From Oscillospiraceae bacterium (GTDB taxonomy: Bacteria; Bacillota; Clostridia; Lachnospirales; Lachnospiraceae): a stretch of 32,163 bases of DNA. Each line of letters opens with the position of its first letter. Position 1 is the first letter of the stretch. Below are positions 24,223-32,163 of this stretch, piece by piece. Under the pieces are notes generated by a model. The model saw only the letters and a program-made list of their open reading frames with translations. It was not told the origin of the DNA and did not search any database. Location of the stretch: positions 1 through 32,163 of the forward strand of contig JAETOO010000027.1 in assembly GCA_021771715.1 (NCBI GenBank). The letters run 5' to 3'. A program made the translations under genes and the position numbers.

Positions 24223-24982
24223 CCTGATTCAGGTCACAGATCTGAAAAAACATTACCGGATGGGGACGATCAAGGCGCTCGACGGGGTGACGACGGATGT
24301 CAACAAGGGCGATGTGATGGTCGTGATCGGCCCGTCGGGCTCCGGCAAATCGACTTTCTTGCGCAGTCTGAACCTGCTCGAGGAGCCGACCGGAGGTGCG
24401 ATTATCTTCGACGGGGTCGATATCACAAAGAAAAAGTATAAGGATGCGAGCGGCAAGACGGTGAAGCTTGACATTGACGGGCTGCGCCAGAAGATGGGGA
24501 TGGTGTTCCAGCACTTCAATCTGTTTCCGCACATGACGATTCTCGAAAACATGGTGCTCGCGCCGATGAAGGTCAAGGGCCTTGACCGCGCGGAGGCGGA
24601 GAAAAAGGCGATGGCGCTTCTCGAGCGCGTGGGGCTCGCGGACCGGGCGGACGCGTACCCGATCCAGCTCTCCGGCGGGCAGAAGCAGCGAGTCGCGATC
24701 GTGCGCGCGCTGGCGATGGAGCCGGAGGTCATGCTCTTTGACGAGCCGACCTCGGCGCTCGACCCGGAGATGGTCGGGGAGGTGCTGGACGTCATGAAGG
24801 AGCTCGCGCGGGAGGGCATGACGATGGTCTGCGTGACGCACGAGATGGGCTTCGCGCGGGAGGTCGGCAACCGTGTCCTCTTTATGGCGGACGGCAAGCT
24901 GCTCGAGGAGGGGACGCCGGAGCAGATCTTCGAACACCCGCAGCATCCGAGATTGCGGGATTTCCTCTCCAAAGTATTGTAA
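24206..24982 (+). CDS. Polar amino-acid ABC transporter ATPase
   Basis: 258 residues from a GTG start inside the permease end, with GAGGAGG 8 bp upstream. All ABC motifs are present: Walker [11 protein letters not shown]-loop [10 protein letters not shown], signature LSGGQKQR, Walker [15 protein letters not shown], and switch His in VTHEMGFA. GlnQ/HisP type; the insert [19 protein letters not shown] before the Q loop is somewhat longer than in GlnQ. With the two upstream genes it forms a complete importer for a polar amino acid; the substrate is not evident. Confidence 0.95.
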   Translation: MATRDSLIQVTDLKKHYRMGTIKALDGVTTDVNKGDVMVVIGPSGSGKSTFLRSLNLLEEPTGGAIIFDGVDITKKKYKDASGKTVKLDIDGLRQKMGMVFQHFNLFPHMTILENMVLAPMKVKGLDRAEAEKKAMALLERVGLADRADAYPIQLSGGQKQRVAIVRALAMEPEVMLFDEPTSALDPEMVGEVLDVMKELAREGMTMVCVTHEMGFAREVGNRVLFMADGKLLEEGTPEQIFEHPQHPRLRDFLSKVL

Positions 24983-25006
24983 AAATGAGAAAAATCAGGT
25001 AAGATA

Positions 25007-25033
25007 GGGGCTGACGGAGATTCCGGCAGCCCT
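25007..25033 (+). terminator. Weak hairpin after the ABC operon
   Basis: GGGGCTG (with GGA) pairs with (TCC) CAGCCC, but no T-run follows. It may be only a processing or attenuation hairpin. Confidence 0.3.
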
Positions 25034-25057
25034 TAGCTGTCCCGGAAGACGGTATTG

Positions 25058-25180
25058 TCGGCGGGAGCAAGGCATTCTGTGTCTGTGATGCAGATGGTTG
25101 TTGAATAGTATAGCGGATTCGACGAGAGTAAGGTATTCTACATCTCTGATGCAGATAGGAGTCGGACGATATACCGGAAT
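25058..25180 (+). repeat. Two imperfect 61-bp tandem units
   Basis: Unit A carries AAGGCATTCT (25069-25078) and TCTGTGATGCAGAT; unit B carries AAGGTATTCT (25130-25139) and TCTCTGATGCAGAT. Corresponding bases are 61 bp apart. This fills most of the 234-bp gap before the M20 gene; no gene is seen in it. Confidence 0.6.
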
Positions 25181-25216
25181 AGGCAGGATTGGGCAGAGTA
25201 CAGAAGGAGGATCAGT

Positions 25217-26659
25217 ATGACAGAGGAGAAACAGGTCGCCATCGGCGCGATTGAGGCGAAGGAAGCTTTGATCTGCGAGGTGGCGGACCGGATTTGGGAA
25301 TATGCGGAGCTGTCTTTGCAGGAAGTGAAGTCGGCGGCGCTTTATTGTGACGTGTTGGAACAAGAAGGCTTTGCGGTAGAGCGGGGGATCTGTGGGATCG
25401 AGACGGCGTTTGCGGCGCGGTACGGCAGTGGTCGCCCGGTGATCGGGATCCTGGCGGAGTATGACGCGCTCTCCGGATTGTCCCAGAGGGCCGGCAGCGT
25501 GACGCGGGAGGAGCTGGTCGCAGGAGGCTGTGGGCATGGCTGTGGGCACAACCTGCTCGGCGCGGGGGCGATGGCGGCTGCATTCGGCGTCAAGGCGTAC
25601 CTGGAAGCGTCCGGGCAGCCGGGAACTGTGATCCTGTACGGGTGCCCGGGCGAGGAGGGCGGTGCGGCGAAGGCGTTTATGGCGCGCGACGGTGTCTGGA
25701 GAGATCTGGATGCGGCGCTGACCTGGCACCCGGAGGACTGCAATGAGGTCGAGACCGGGTCGTCGAACTCCTGTATCCAGGTGCAGTACAAGTTTACCGG
25801 CGTGGCTTCGCACGCGTCGGGGGCCCCGGAGAAGGGGCGCAGCGCGCTGGACGCGGTGGAGCTGATGAACATCGGCGTGCAGTTTTTGCGCGAGCACATG
25901 AGCAGCCGCGCGCGGATTCACTATGCGATTACGGATGCGGGTGGCTGCAGCCCGAATGTCGTGCAGCCGCGCGCGAGCGTGCTCTACATGGTCCGCTCGA
26001 ACCATGTCTCTGAGGCGGTGGAGCTGCAGGCGCGGGTCGACCGGATCGCCGAGGGGGCGGCGCTGATGACGGACACGAGCTTTGAGCGGAAGTTTATCGA
26101 CGGGCTTGCCGACACGGTGTCAAACCACACGCTGGAGCGTATTCTGTATCAGAACTTTGCCGAGCTGGGCGTCCCGTCCTACACCGAGGAGGAGCATGCG
26201 TTCGCGGATGCGCTTGCAAAGACGTACCCGGGCAGCGACGGAGTGCCTAGTGTCGCGGCGGAGAACGATCCGCAGCTGCGGGAGCAGGTGAAAGAGCTGC
26301 GCGCGAAGAACGGCCATGCGATGAACGCGTTTCTCGCGCCGCTGTACCAGGGGGACGCGTTTAGGGCGGGCTCGACGGATGTCGGCGACGTGAGCTGGCT
26401 GACGCCGACCGCGCAGATCCACGTCGCGTCGTGGCCGAACGGGTGCCCGGGACACAGCTGGCAGAACGTCTCGTGCGACCGCACCGGGATCGGCCACAAG
26501 GCGGCCGTCCATGCGGGAAAGGTACTTGCGGCTGCCGCGGTAGATCTGCTGCGCGACCCAGAGCTTCTGCGGGAGGCGCGCGCGGAGTTTGAGCGGCGGA
26601 CGGCGGAGGGCTACACCTGCCCGATTCCGGCAGACGCCGTTCCGGTGGTGCCGGACTGA
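25217..26659 (+). CDS. M20-family amidohydrolase, AbgB-like
   Basis: 480 residues, AAGGAGGAT 6 bp upstream. M20 peptidase motifs: ILAEYDALSG (metal Asp), GCGHGCGHNLLGAGA, PGEEGGAAKA (catalytic Glu and metal Glu), LTWHPEDCNE and SWPNGCPGHSWQ near the C-terminus (metal His). The dimerisation insert is about residues 190-330. The closest named relative is AbgB, the B subunit of p-aminobenzoyl-glutamate hydrolase. No AbgA or AbgT partner lies next to it, so it may act as a homomer on another acyl-amino acid or dipeptide. It follows the amino-acid importer but after a hairpin, so any shared role is inference. Confidence 0.85.
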   Translation: MTEEKQVAIGAIEAKEALICEVADRIWEYAELSLQEVKSAALYCDVLEQEGFAVERGICGIETAFAARYGSGRPVIGILAEYDALSGLSQRAGSVTREELVAGGCGHGCGHNLLGAGAMAAAFGVKAYLEASGQPGTVILYGCPGEEGGAAKAFMARDGVWRDLDAALTWHPEDCNEVETGSSNSCIQVQYKFTGVASHASGAPEKGRSALDAVELMNIGVQFLREHMSSRARIHYAITDAGGCSPNVVQPRASVLYMVRSNHVSEAVELQARVDRIAEGAALMTDTSFERKFIDGLADTVSNHTLERILYQNFAELGVPSYTEEEHAFADALAKTYPGSDGVPSVAAENDPQLREQVKELRAKNGHAMNAFLAPLYQGDAFRAGSTDVGDVSWLTPTAQIHVASWPNGCPGHSWQNVSCDRTGIGHKAAVHAGKVLAAAAVDLLRDPELLREARAEFERRTAEGYTCPIPADAVPVVPD

Positions 26660-26786
26660 GCGAGGGCACAGAGGCGGGCTGCCGGATGAGGCTGGGATTC
26701 TTGAAAGAGACAGAGCCATGCAGAGGGACAGAGGCCAGACGGAACTTGTGAGCTCATGGGAAAGGCTGTGGGCCGGAGATCAGAAG

Positions 26787-26888
26787 TTACGGTTCAGCCG
26801 GAACGCCATTCAAAAATGGTAATACAGCCCTTAACAAGCAAGCTTGCACGGTCTGTCTTCCCATTTTTTATGCATGGCTGAACGGTAA
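26787..26888. mobile_element. MITE-like imperfect palindrome, 102 bp
   Basis: The ends are inverted copies: TTACGGTTCAGCC at the left (26787-26799) and TTACCGTTCAGCC read inward from the right (26888-26876). Inside, AAAAATGGTAATACAG on the left mirrors AAAAATGGGAAGACAG on the right, and the centre is the palindrome GCAAGCTTGC. The element has no coding capacity. A half copy lies at 7194-7238. It occupies most of the 260 bp between the M20 gene and the GH25 gene; nothing else is seen there. Confidence 0.7.
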
Positions 26889-26919
26889 AGATCAGAATCA
26901 GAACAGGAGGGGTAGGCGA

Positions 26920-28284
26920 ATGGAAAAGAAGAGGCGCAGCGCTGCAGTGTTTGGCCGGGTGCGGCTGTTTGCCGTGCTGGTGTTTGCGGTGACGGTGCTG
27001 CTGGCGCCGCAGCCTGCACGGGCGGCGACGAAGATCAAGGGGATCGACGTGTCGCGCTGGCAGGGCACGGTGGACTGGAAAAAGGTCAAGAGCGACGGGG
27101 TCGAGTTTGTCATGCTCGGGGTCGGCAGATACCACAACCGGACGCGCGTGCCGGACACGCGGTTCGAGTACAACATCAAAAATGCCCTGGCGCAGGGGAT
27201 CCACGTCGGAATCTATCTGTACTCGGAGGCGACGACGGAGGAGATTGCGCGCGAGGAGGCGCAGTTTGTGCTGGACATGATCGACGGGTACGAGATTTCC
27301 TACCCGGTCGCGTTCGATATCGAGGACGATGTGCACCGGAAGCTGACGACGAAGAAGCGCACCGACATCACGATCGCATTTCTCGAGGTGATCGAGAAGG
27401 CCGGCTACTATCCGATGATCTATGCGAGTGAAAACTGGCTGGAGGAGAACATGGATCTGACCCGGTTGACAAAGTATGACAAGTGGGTGGCGCGCTGGTC
27501 GGGCTCGGTTTCCTTCAAGCCGCTCTCGATGTGGCAGTACAGCAGCACAGGCCGTGTGAAGGGAATCAGCGGAAATGTGGACCTCGACTACTCCTACAAG
27601 GACTACGCGAAGCTGATCACGCCGCGCAGCCACCCGGAAAAGGTGCCGGAGGAGAAGGTGGAGGCGGGCTGGAAGAAAGAGGGCAAGCACTACTGGTACC
27701 TCAAGGAGGACGGCACCCGCGCGAAGAAGGGCTGGCTGACCGTGGGGAATGCGAAGTACTATCTCGACGCGAAGGGCTACCGCGTGACCGGCTGGAAAAA
27801 GATCGGCGGCAAGTACTATTACTTCGTGAAAAAGACCGGCGTCATGAAGACCGGCTGGCTCAAGCTGAGCGGAAAATACTATTACCTGGATGCGAAGGGC
27901 GTGAAGAAGACCGGCTGGGTGAAGGTGGACGGCGGCCGGTATTATCTGGACAAAAAGGGCGTGCGCCAGTACGGCTGGCTGACCTTAAAGGGCAAGAAGT
28001 ACCTGCTCGGGACGAAGACCGGCAAGGCGTGCATGGGCTGGACAAAATATAAGGGCAAGATGTACTATTTCAGCACGCAGAACGGCCAGATGCGCAAGGG
28101 CTGGCTGACGTTCGGCGATCAGAAATATTACATGAAGAGCAACGGCACGCGCGCGGCGGGCTGGACGAAGATCAAGGGCAAATGGTACTACTTTAATAAG
28201 AAGGACGGCGTCATGAAGAAAGACTGCAAGGTCGGGAAATATAAGTTTGATCAGAACGGCGTCTGCAGGAATTATAAAAAATAG
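26920..28284 (+). CDS. GH25 lysozyme with nine GW cell-wall-binding repeats
   Basis: 454 residues, AGGAGGGG upstream. Signal peptide through ~residue 35 (cleavage ARA). The GH25 domain (38-235) has catalytic D43 in GIDVSRWQG and the D133/E135 pair in VAFDIEDDV, plus SMWQYSS and GNVDLDYS, so it can cleave MurNAc-GlcNAc bonds. The C-terminal half consists of nine ~20-residue repeats starting GW, with YYY-rich cores (for example GWLKLSGKYYYLDAKG), of the choline/glucan-binding type, and ends very basic. Probably secreted and wall-associated: an autolysin or bacteriolysin. It lies between a MITE-like element and a matching end motif (28290-28302), which hints at mobility. Confidence 0.92.
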   Translation: MEKKRRSAAVFGRVRLFAVLVFAVTVLLAPQPARAATKIKGIDVSRWQGTVDWKKVKSDGVEFVMLGVGRYHNRTRVPDTRFEYNIKNALAQGIHVGIYLYSEATTEEIAREEAQFVLDMIDGYEISYPVAFDIEDDVHRKLTTKKRTDITIAFLEVIEKAGYYPMIYASENWLEENMDLTRLTKYDKWVARWSGSVSFKPLSMWQYSSTGRVKGISGNVDLDYSYKDYAKLITPRSHPEKVPEEKVEAGWKKEGKHYWYLKEDGTRAKKGWLTVGNAKYYLDAKGYRVTGWKKIGGKYYYFVKKTGVMKTGWLKLSGKYYYLDAKGVKKTGWVKVDGGRYYLDKKGVRQYGWLTLKGKKYLLGTKTGKACMGWTKYKGKMYYFSTQNGQMRKGWLTFGDQKYYMKSNGTRAAGWTKIKGKWYYFNKKDGVMKKDCKVGKYKFDQNGVCRNYKK

Positions 28285-28289
28285 CGGTT

Positions 28290-28302
28290 GGCTGAACTGT
28301 AA
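28290..28302 (-). repeat. End motif of the palindromic element after the GH25 gene
   Basis: Read on the minus strand it is TTACAGTTCAGCC, 12/13 identical to each end of the element at 26787-26888, 6 bp after the GH25 stop codon. The adjacent bases show no further similarity. Confidence 0.45.
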
Positions 28303-28333
28303 CAGCAGATTTCAGAAAGCAGGCGGCAAAGGA

Positions 28334-28362
28334 TTGCGTTTCGAAAAACAGCGTGCTATAAT
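28334..28362 (+). promoter_or_regulatory. Promoter of gpmI
   Basis: TTGCGT (28334-28339), 17-bp spacer, TATAAT (28357-28362). The leader is about 95 nt and reaches the GGAGA SD. Confidence 0.7.
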
Positions 28363-28466
28363 CGGAACGGATGACAACAAGTGTGTGACGGCAGACGCCA
28401 AATAGACATGCAGGCATGTCCGCCTGGCTCGCTGCCCGCGGAAATAAAAGGACAAGGAGAACAGAG

Positions 28467-30008
28467 ATGAGCAAGAAACCAACGGTTTTAATGATTCTGG
28501 ACGGATATGGATTGAACGATAAGACGGAGGGCAACGCGATCGCGCTGGCAAAGCGCCCGGTGATGGAGGGGCTGATGGCGACGTGCCCGTTTGTGAAGGG
28601 CTACGCGAGCGGCCTTGCGGTGGGCCTTCCGGACGGCCAGATGGGCAACTCGGAGGTCGGACACCTGAACATGGGCGCGGGCCGCATCGTCTACCAGGAT
28701 CTCACGCGGATCACGAAGGAGATCGAGGACGGCGTGTTTTTTGAGAACAGCGAGCTGAAGCGCGCGATGGAGAATGCGAAGGAGAACGGCACGAGCCTTC
28801 ACATGTACGGACTGCTCTCCGACGGCGGCGTGCACAGCCACAACACCCACCTGTACGCGCTGCTCGAGATGGCAAAGCGCTACGGCCTCACGAAGGTGTA
28901 CGTGCACTGCTTCCTCGACGGAAGAGACACACCGCCTGCATCGGGCAAGGATTACGTGCAGGCGCTGACGGATGAGATGGCAAAGATCGGTGTCGGCGAG
29001 GTGGCGACCGTGATGGGCCGTTACTACGCGATGGACCGTGACAACCGCTGGGACCGCGTGGAGAAGGCGTACCGCGCGCTGACGCTCGGCGAGGGTGAGC
29101 AGGCAGCTTCCGGCGTGGAGGCGGTGGCGCAGTCCTACGCGAAGGACGTGACGGACGAGTTTGTGCTCCCGACGGTTGTGATGAAGGACGGTAAGCCGAC
29201 CGCGACGATTCAGGACGGCGATTCCATCATTTTCTTCAACTTCCGCCCGGACCGTGCGCGGGAGATCACGCGGACGTTCTGCTGCGATGAGTTCGACGGC
29301 TTCGACCGCGGACCGCGCAAGAACGTGGTCTACGTGTGCTTCACCGAGTACGACGTGACGATCCCGAACAAGACGATCGCGTTCAAGAAGGTATCGATCA
29401 CCAACACGTTCGGCGAGTACCTGGCTGCGCACCACATGACGCAGGCGAGAATTGCGGAGACGGAGAAGTATGCGCATGTGACATTCTTCTTCAACGGCGG
29501 AGTGGAGGCTCCGAATGAGGGCGAGGACCGCATTCTGGTGAAGTCCCCGAAGGTGGCGACGTACGACCTGCAGCCGGAGATGAGCGTATACCAGGTCTGC
29601 GACAAGGTGACGGAGGCGATTCGCTCCGGCAAGTACGATGTCGTGATCACGAACTTTGCGAACCCGGATATGGTAGGGCATACCGGAGTGCTCGAGGCGG
29701 CGGTCAAGGCGATCGAGGCAGTCGACGAGTGCGTCGGCAAGGTGGTAGAGGCTGTGAAGGAGACGGGCGCAAAGCTCTTCATCTGCGCGGACCACGGCAA
29801 CGCAGAGCAGCTGGTCGACTATGAGAACGGCGAGCCGTTCACCGCACACACGACGAACCCGGTTCCGTTCATCCTGGTGAACTGCGATCCGAAGTACACG
29901 CTGCGCGAGGGCGGCCGTCTCGCGGATATTGTGCCGACGCTGATTGAGCTGATGGGCATGGAGCAGCCCGCGGAGATGACCGGGGAGAGCCTGCTGGTCG
30001 AGAAGTAG
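28467..30008 (+). CDS. gpmI: 2,3-bisphosphoglycerate-independent phosphoglycerate mutase
   Basis: 513 residues from ATG 28467 with AAGGAGA 6-8 bp upstream. Mn-dependent alkaline-phosphatase-superfamily enzyme: D12 (MILDGYG), nucleophile S62 (GNSEVGHLNMG), DGRDTPP, RYYAMDRDNRW, FFNFRPDRAREIT, NFANPDMVGHTG, CADHGNAEQ and HTTNPVPF all present. Interconverts 3- and 2-phosphoglycerate in glycolysis. The enzyme is needed for pH-sensitive control of 3-PGA in spore formers. Full length. Expressed alone from its own promoter and terminator. Confidence 0.97.
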   Translation: MSKKPTVLMILDGYGLNDKTEGNAIALAKRPVMEGLMATCPFVKGYASGLAVGLPDGQMGNSEVGHLNMGAGRIVYQDLTRITKEIEDGVFFENSELKRAMENAKENGTSLHMYGLLSDGGVHSHNTHLYALLEMAKRYGLTKVYVHCFLDGRDTPPASGKDYVQALTDEMAKIGVGEVATVMGRYYAMDRDNRWDRVEKAYRALTLGEGEQAASGVEAVAQSYAKDVTDEFVLPTVVMKDGKPTATIQDGDSIIFFNFRPDRAREITRTFCCDEFDGFDRGPRKNVVYVCFTEYDVTIPNKTIAFKKVSITNTFGEYLAAHHMTQARIAETEKYAHVTFFFNGGVEAPNEGEDRILVKSPKVATYDLQPEMSVYQVCDKVTEAIRSGKYDVVITNFANPDMVGHTGVLEAAVKAIEAVDECVGKVVEAVKETGAKLFICADHGNAEQLVDYENGEPFTAHTTNPVPFILVNCDPKYTLREGGRLADIVPTLIELMGMEQPAEMTGESLLVEK

Positions 30009-30049
30009 GCGCTTCAGACAACCGAAAAGATACACGGGAAAACCGACGG

Positions 30050-30104
30050 AAAGCGCTTCAGAATGCTCCTGACGGATGGAGGAGGTTCTGGGGCGCTTTT
30101 CTTC
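30050..30104 (+). terminator. Terminator of gpmI
   Basis: A 14-bp stem (AAAGCGCTTCAGAA with TTCTGGGGCGCTTT, two G-U pairs) with an inner GCTCC/GGAGG extension and a TTTTCTT tail. The remaining 190 bp to htrA hold no gene; TTTGACACAAACATTCAGTATAG lies there as a poorly spaced promoter-like string. Confidence 0.8.
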
Positions 30105-30294
30105 CCTCCGGGCATTTCCGACGGTCTGCGTGCACTTCACAAAATTCCTATGTTTTTTTCACAGATTTGACACAAACATTCAGTATAGTGTAGGAGATCT
30201 GAGAAATACAGAGGCTTTAGAACAGGAAAACGGGCTGCCGTCTGCGGCCGGAGGGCCGGGCGGGACAGAAGTGAAAAATAGAAAGGAGCTTTCC

Positions 30295-31917
30295 ATGAAA
30301 AGGAACGAGAACCGGGACGAGAAACTGAATCAGAACAGGAGGTCCAACGCGTGGAAGCGCTACGGCGCGATGGCGATGGCGGGCATGCTTCTGGTGGGAG
30401 CGGCTGCAGCCGGGGCAGGCAATGCAGGCTCACAGGTGAGCGCGGAGGAGACCGAGAAGCGCATCACGCTGAATATCGCGCAGGATGACGAGGAGGAGGC
30501 GCAGATTTCTGTCGAGACCGAGCAGGAGACGGAGAAGCGCGTCACCCTGAACAGCACGTCGAAGGAGGAAGAGGAGACGGAGGAGGCTGCATCTGCGGAC
30601 GAGACGGAGGCGGAGAGCGAGGAGGCCGCAGAGGCGGAGACCGAGAGCGCGGAGGCTGCCGGGACCGAGGAGTTGAAGGTCGAGACGAAGGAGACGTATG
30701 CGCCGATCGAGAGTGCCGGTTCGACGGAGTCCGGCGTCATCACGACGGACGTATCGGGTGTCGTGGAGAACTGCATGCCGTCGATCGTGGCGATCACGGG
30801 CAAGTCGGTCGAGGAGATTGAGACATACTATTACGGGAAGCAGGAGTTCGAGGCGGAGAACGCGGCTTCCGGAATCATCGTGGCGCAGAATGACGAGGAG
30901 CTTCTGATCGCGACGAACAGCCATGTCGTTGCGGCTGCGAGCGACCTGAACGTCTGCTTCACGGCGGAGGCCGAGGACAAGGATGACCTGGTGGCTCCGG
31001 CGAAGATCAAGGGGATGGACAAGGACAATGAGCTCGCGGTGGTCGCGGTGCAGCTGTCGGATATTCCGGAGGGAGTGCGCAGCCAGCTGAAAATCGCAAA
31101 GCTCGGCAGCTCTGACGATCTGAAGGTCGGTCAGGCGGCGATCGCGATCGGAAATGCGCTCGGCTACGGGCAGAGCGTGACGTGCGGAATCATCAGCGCG
31201 CTGAACAGAGAGATCTCGATCGACGATTTCTCCAAGCCGGTGATCATGACGGACGCGGCGATCAACTTCGGCAACAGCGGCGGAGCCCTGCTGAATGCAA
31301 AGGGCGAGGTGGTCGGCATCAATGTCGCGAAGGAGGCCGGGGAGGCCTCGGAGAGCATGGGCTACTCGATCCCGATCGACACCGCGATTCCGATTCTGAA
31401 TGAGCTCGTAAACCGCGAGACGAGAGACAAGATGGCAAATGAGGAGCGCGGCTATCTCGGGGCGACGGTCGTCAATGTGTCCGAGGATGCGAAGGAGCTC
31501 TACAATATGCCGCAGGGTGCGTTCGTCTACGAGGTGACAAAGGATTCCGCGGCGGAGAAGGCTGGCATCCGCAAGGGCGACATCATCACGAAGTTTGACG
31601 GACTCAGCGTGACGAGCTCGGACGACCTGATCGACAAGATGGGCTACTACGAGGTGGGCGAGACCGTGACGATCGAGGTGCAGAGCGCGAACAGTGGCGA
31701 GTACGAGAGCCGTGAGGTGGAGGTGACACTCCAGAAGGGCGAGCAGACCGCCTCCTCCAATAACGACACCCAGAGCAAGGACGACAGTCAGGATTCGCAG
31801 GACGACGGCAGCGGCGATTGGAATGAGGAGAACCCGTTCGACGGCGGCTACTACGAGGACAACGGCGGAAGCTGGTTCGAGCAGCTTCCATTCGGAAACG
31901 GCGGCGGACTGTTCTAA
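30295..31917 (+). CDS. HtrA-like membrane-anchored serine protease with PDZ domain
   Basis: 540 residues from ATG 30295 with AAAGGAG 7 bp upstream. Cytoplasmic basic N-terminus (1-23), signal-anchor helix (~24-45), acidic stalk (~50-135) containing TEKRITLN and TEKRVTLN, trypsin-like domain (~155-365), PDZ domain (~385-480, from ERGYLGATVV), and a Gly/Asp/aromatic C-terminal tail. Catalytic H210 (ATNSHVVAAA) and S328 (NFGNSGGALL) are clear. The acidic member, expected as Asp in ...D-L/I-A-V..., is E246 (DKDNELAVV). Such proteases perform quality control of exported proteins at the membrane face. Whether Glu supports full activity is uncertain. A terminator follows. Confidence 0.88.
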   Translation: MKRNENRDEKLNQNRRSNAWKRYGAMAMAGMLLVGAAAAGAGNAGSQVSAEETEKRITLNIAQDDEEEAQISVETEQETEKRVTLNSTSKEEEETEEAASADETEAESEEAAEAETESAEAAGTEELKVETKETYAPIESAGSTESGVITTDVSGVVENCMPSIVAITGKSVEEIETYYYGKQEFEAENAASGIIVAQNDEELLIATNSHVVAAASDLNVCFTAEAEDKDDLVAPAKIKGMDKDNELAVVAVQLSDIPEGVRSQLKIAKLGSSDDLKVGQAAIAIGNALGYGQSVTCGIISALNREISIDDFSKPVIMTDAAINFGNSGGALLNAKGEVVGINVAKEAGEASESMGYSIPIDTAIPILNELVNRETRDKMANEERGYLGATVVNVSEDAKELYNMPQGAFVYEVTKDSAAEKAGIRKGDIITKFDGLSVTSSDDLIDKMGYYEVGETVTIEVQSANSGEYESREVEVTLQKGEQTASSNNDTQSKDDSQDSQDDGSGDWNEENPFDGGYYEDNGGSWFEQLPFGNGGGLF

Positions 31918-32003
31918 ATTGTTCTAAGAATTCCGCACGGATCGACTCAGGACTTCATGCGGATGAGGTCAGAGAAGCATTGATGTTCAAATATGGATGA
32001 GAG

Positions 32004-32046
32004 ATACCGGAAGACCTTCAGATGGAGAAGGGCTTCCGGTATTTTT
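32004..32046 (+). terminator. Terminator of htrA, likely intron target
   Basis: ATACCGGAAG pairs with CTTCCGGTAT, with an inner CCTTC/GAAGG stem, followed by TTTTT. The group IIC intron starts 3 bp after the T-run. Confidence 0.9.
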
Positions 32047-32049
32047 GTG

Positions 32050-32163
32050 GTGCGCCTGGCGGCGCACGTTTCTAACGGATGAAAGTTCCGAATCCGCCCG
32101 GTAGTGGGAAGGATATAGTCGAAGGCAAGGGTGTCCATCGTGAGGTGGAATCTGAAGGAAGCC
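32050..32163 (+). mobile_element. 5' end of a group IIC intron (cut by the window edge)
   Basis: The region begins with GTGCGCC-TGGC-GGCGCAC, the 5' GUGYG end and first hairpin of a group II intron. Further on, GGCAAGGGTGTCC, CGTGAGGTGGAATCTGAAGG and AAGCC match the conserved domain I core of class IIC introns such as the one in Oceanobacillus. Class IIC introns insert after the stem-loops of rho-independent terminators, and this one lies just after the htrA terminator. The maturase/reverse transcriptase gene and 3' half would lie beyond 32163. Confidence 0.85.

Noticed and set aside
30150..30195. Sigma-A promoter for htrA (TTGACA...TATAGT)
   Set aside because: The boxes are only 11 bp apart; no well-spaced pair was found, so it is left out as a feature.
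30076..30294. N-terminal extension of HtrA to position 30076
   Set aside because: It begins inside the gpmI terminator, and the ATG at 30295 has a good SD and normal protein start.

Overview
The window looks like a chromosome segment from a spore-forming member of the Clostridia, most likely a high-GC Lachnospiraceae. The case rests on a SpoIIM-like gene next to xerD, two DacF-type carboxypeptidases, ScpA/ScpB, strong SD sequences, Gram-positive style signal peptides and terminators, and a biotin-dependent Na+ decarboxylase gene set. The genus is not determinable by eye. Most genes favour G/C-ending codons. The first ~1.1 kb is clearly AT-richer and looks like the edge of an acquired island.

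Layout. 1-1124: the tail of an unknown reading frame, a terminator, and an overlapping small-protein/GNAT-acetyltransferase pair resembling a toxin-antitoxin module. 1200-4585: a DUF362 protein with an internal 12-residue repeat insert, a SpoIIM-like membrane protein, and xerD behind a ~275-nt leader with its own promoter, a perfect dyad and a possible leader peptide. 4827-7195: DAHP synthase on the minus strand, divergent from an orphan precorrin-2 dehydrogenase and rnhA. 7324-10444: a tiny membrane protein, alaS and rpsU. 10570-15474: two D,D-carboxypeptidases flanking a metallophosphoesterase and scpAB.

15600-20928 is the most notable locus. It is a compact five-gene operon with a 12S-type acyl-CoA carboxyltransferase, an OadG-like delta subunit with a large secreted-side domain, a biotin carrier, the Na+-pumping beta subunit and a free-standing 5S-type (pyruvate/oxaloacetate) carboxyltransferase. 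There is no biotin carboxylase. The set combines the three parts of a transcarboxylase with the two membrane parts of a sodium-pumping decarboxylase. One biotin carrier could therefore move a carboxyl group between an acyl-CoA and a keto acid, or hand it to the Na+ pump.

21086-24982: thiamine pyrophosphokinase with a membrane protein, then a polar amino-acid ABC importer (binding protein, permease, ATPase). 25217-28284: an AbgB-like M20 amidohydrolase, a ~102-bp MITE-like imperfect palindrome and a GH25 lysozyme with GW repeats. 28467-31917: gpmI and a membrane-anchored HtrA-like protease with Glu where the catalytic Asp is expected. The window ends inside the 5' part of a group IIC intron, which starts a few bases after the htrA terminator, as expected for that class.
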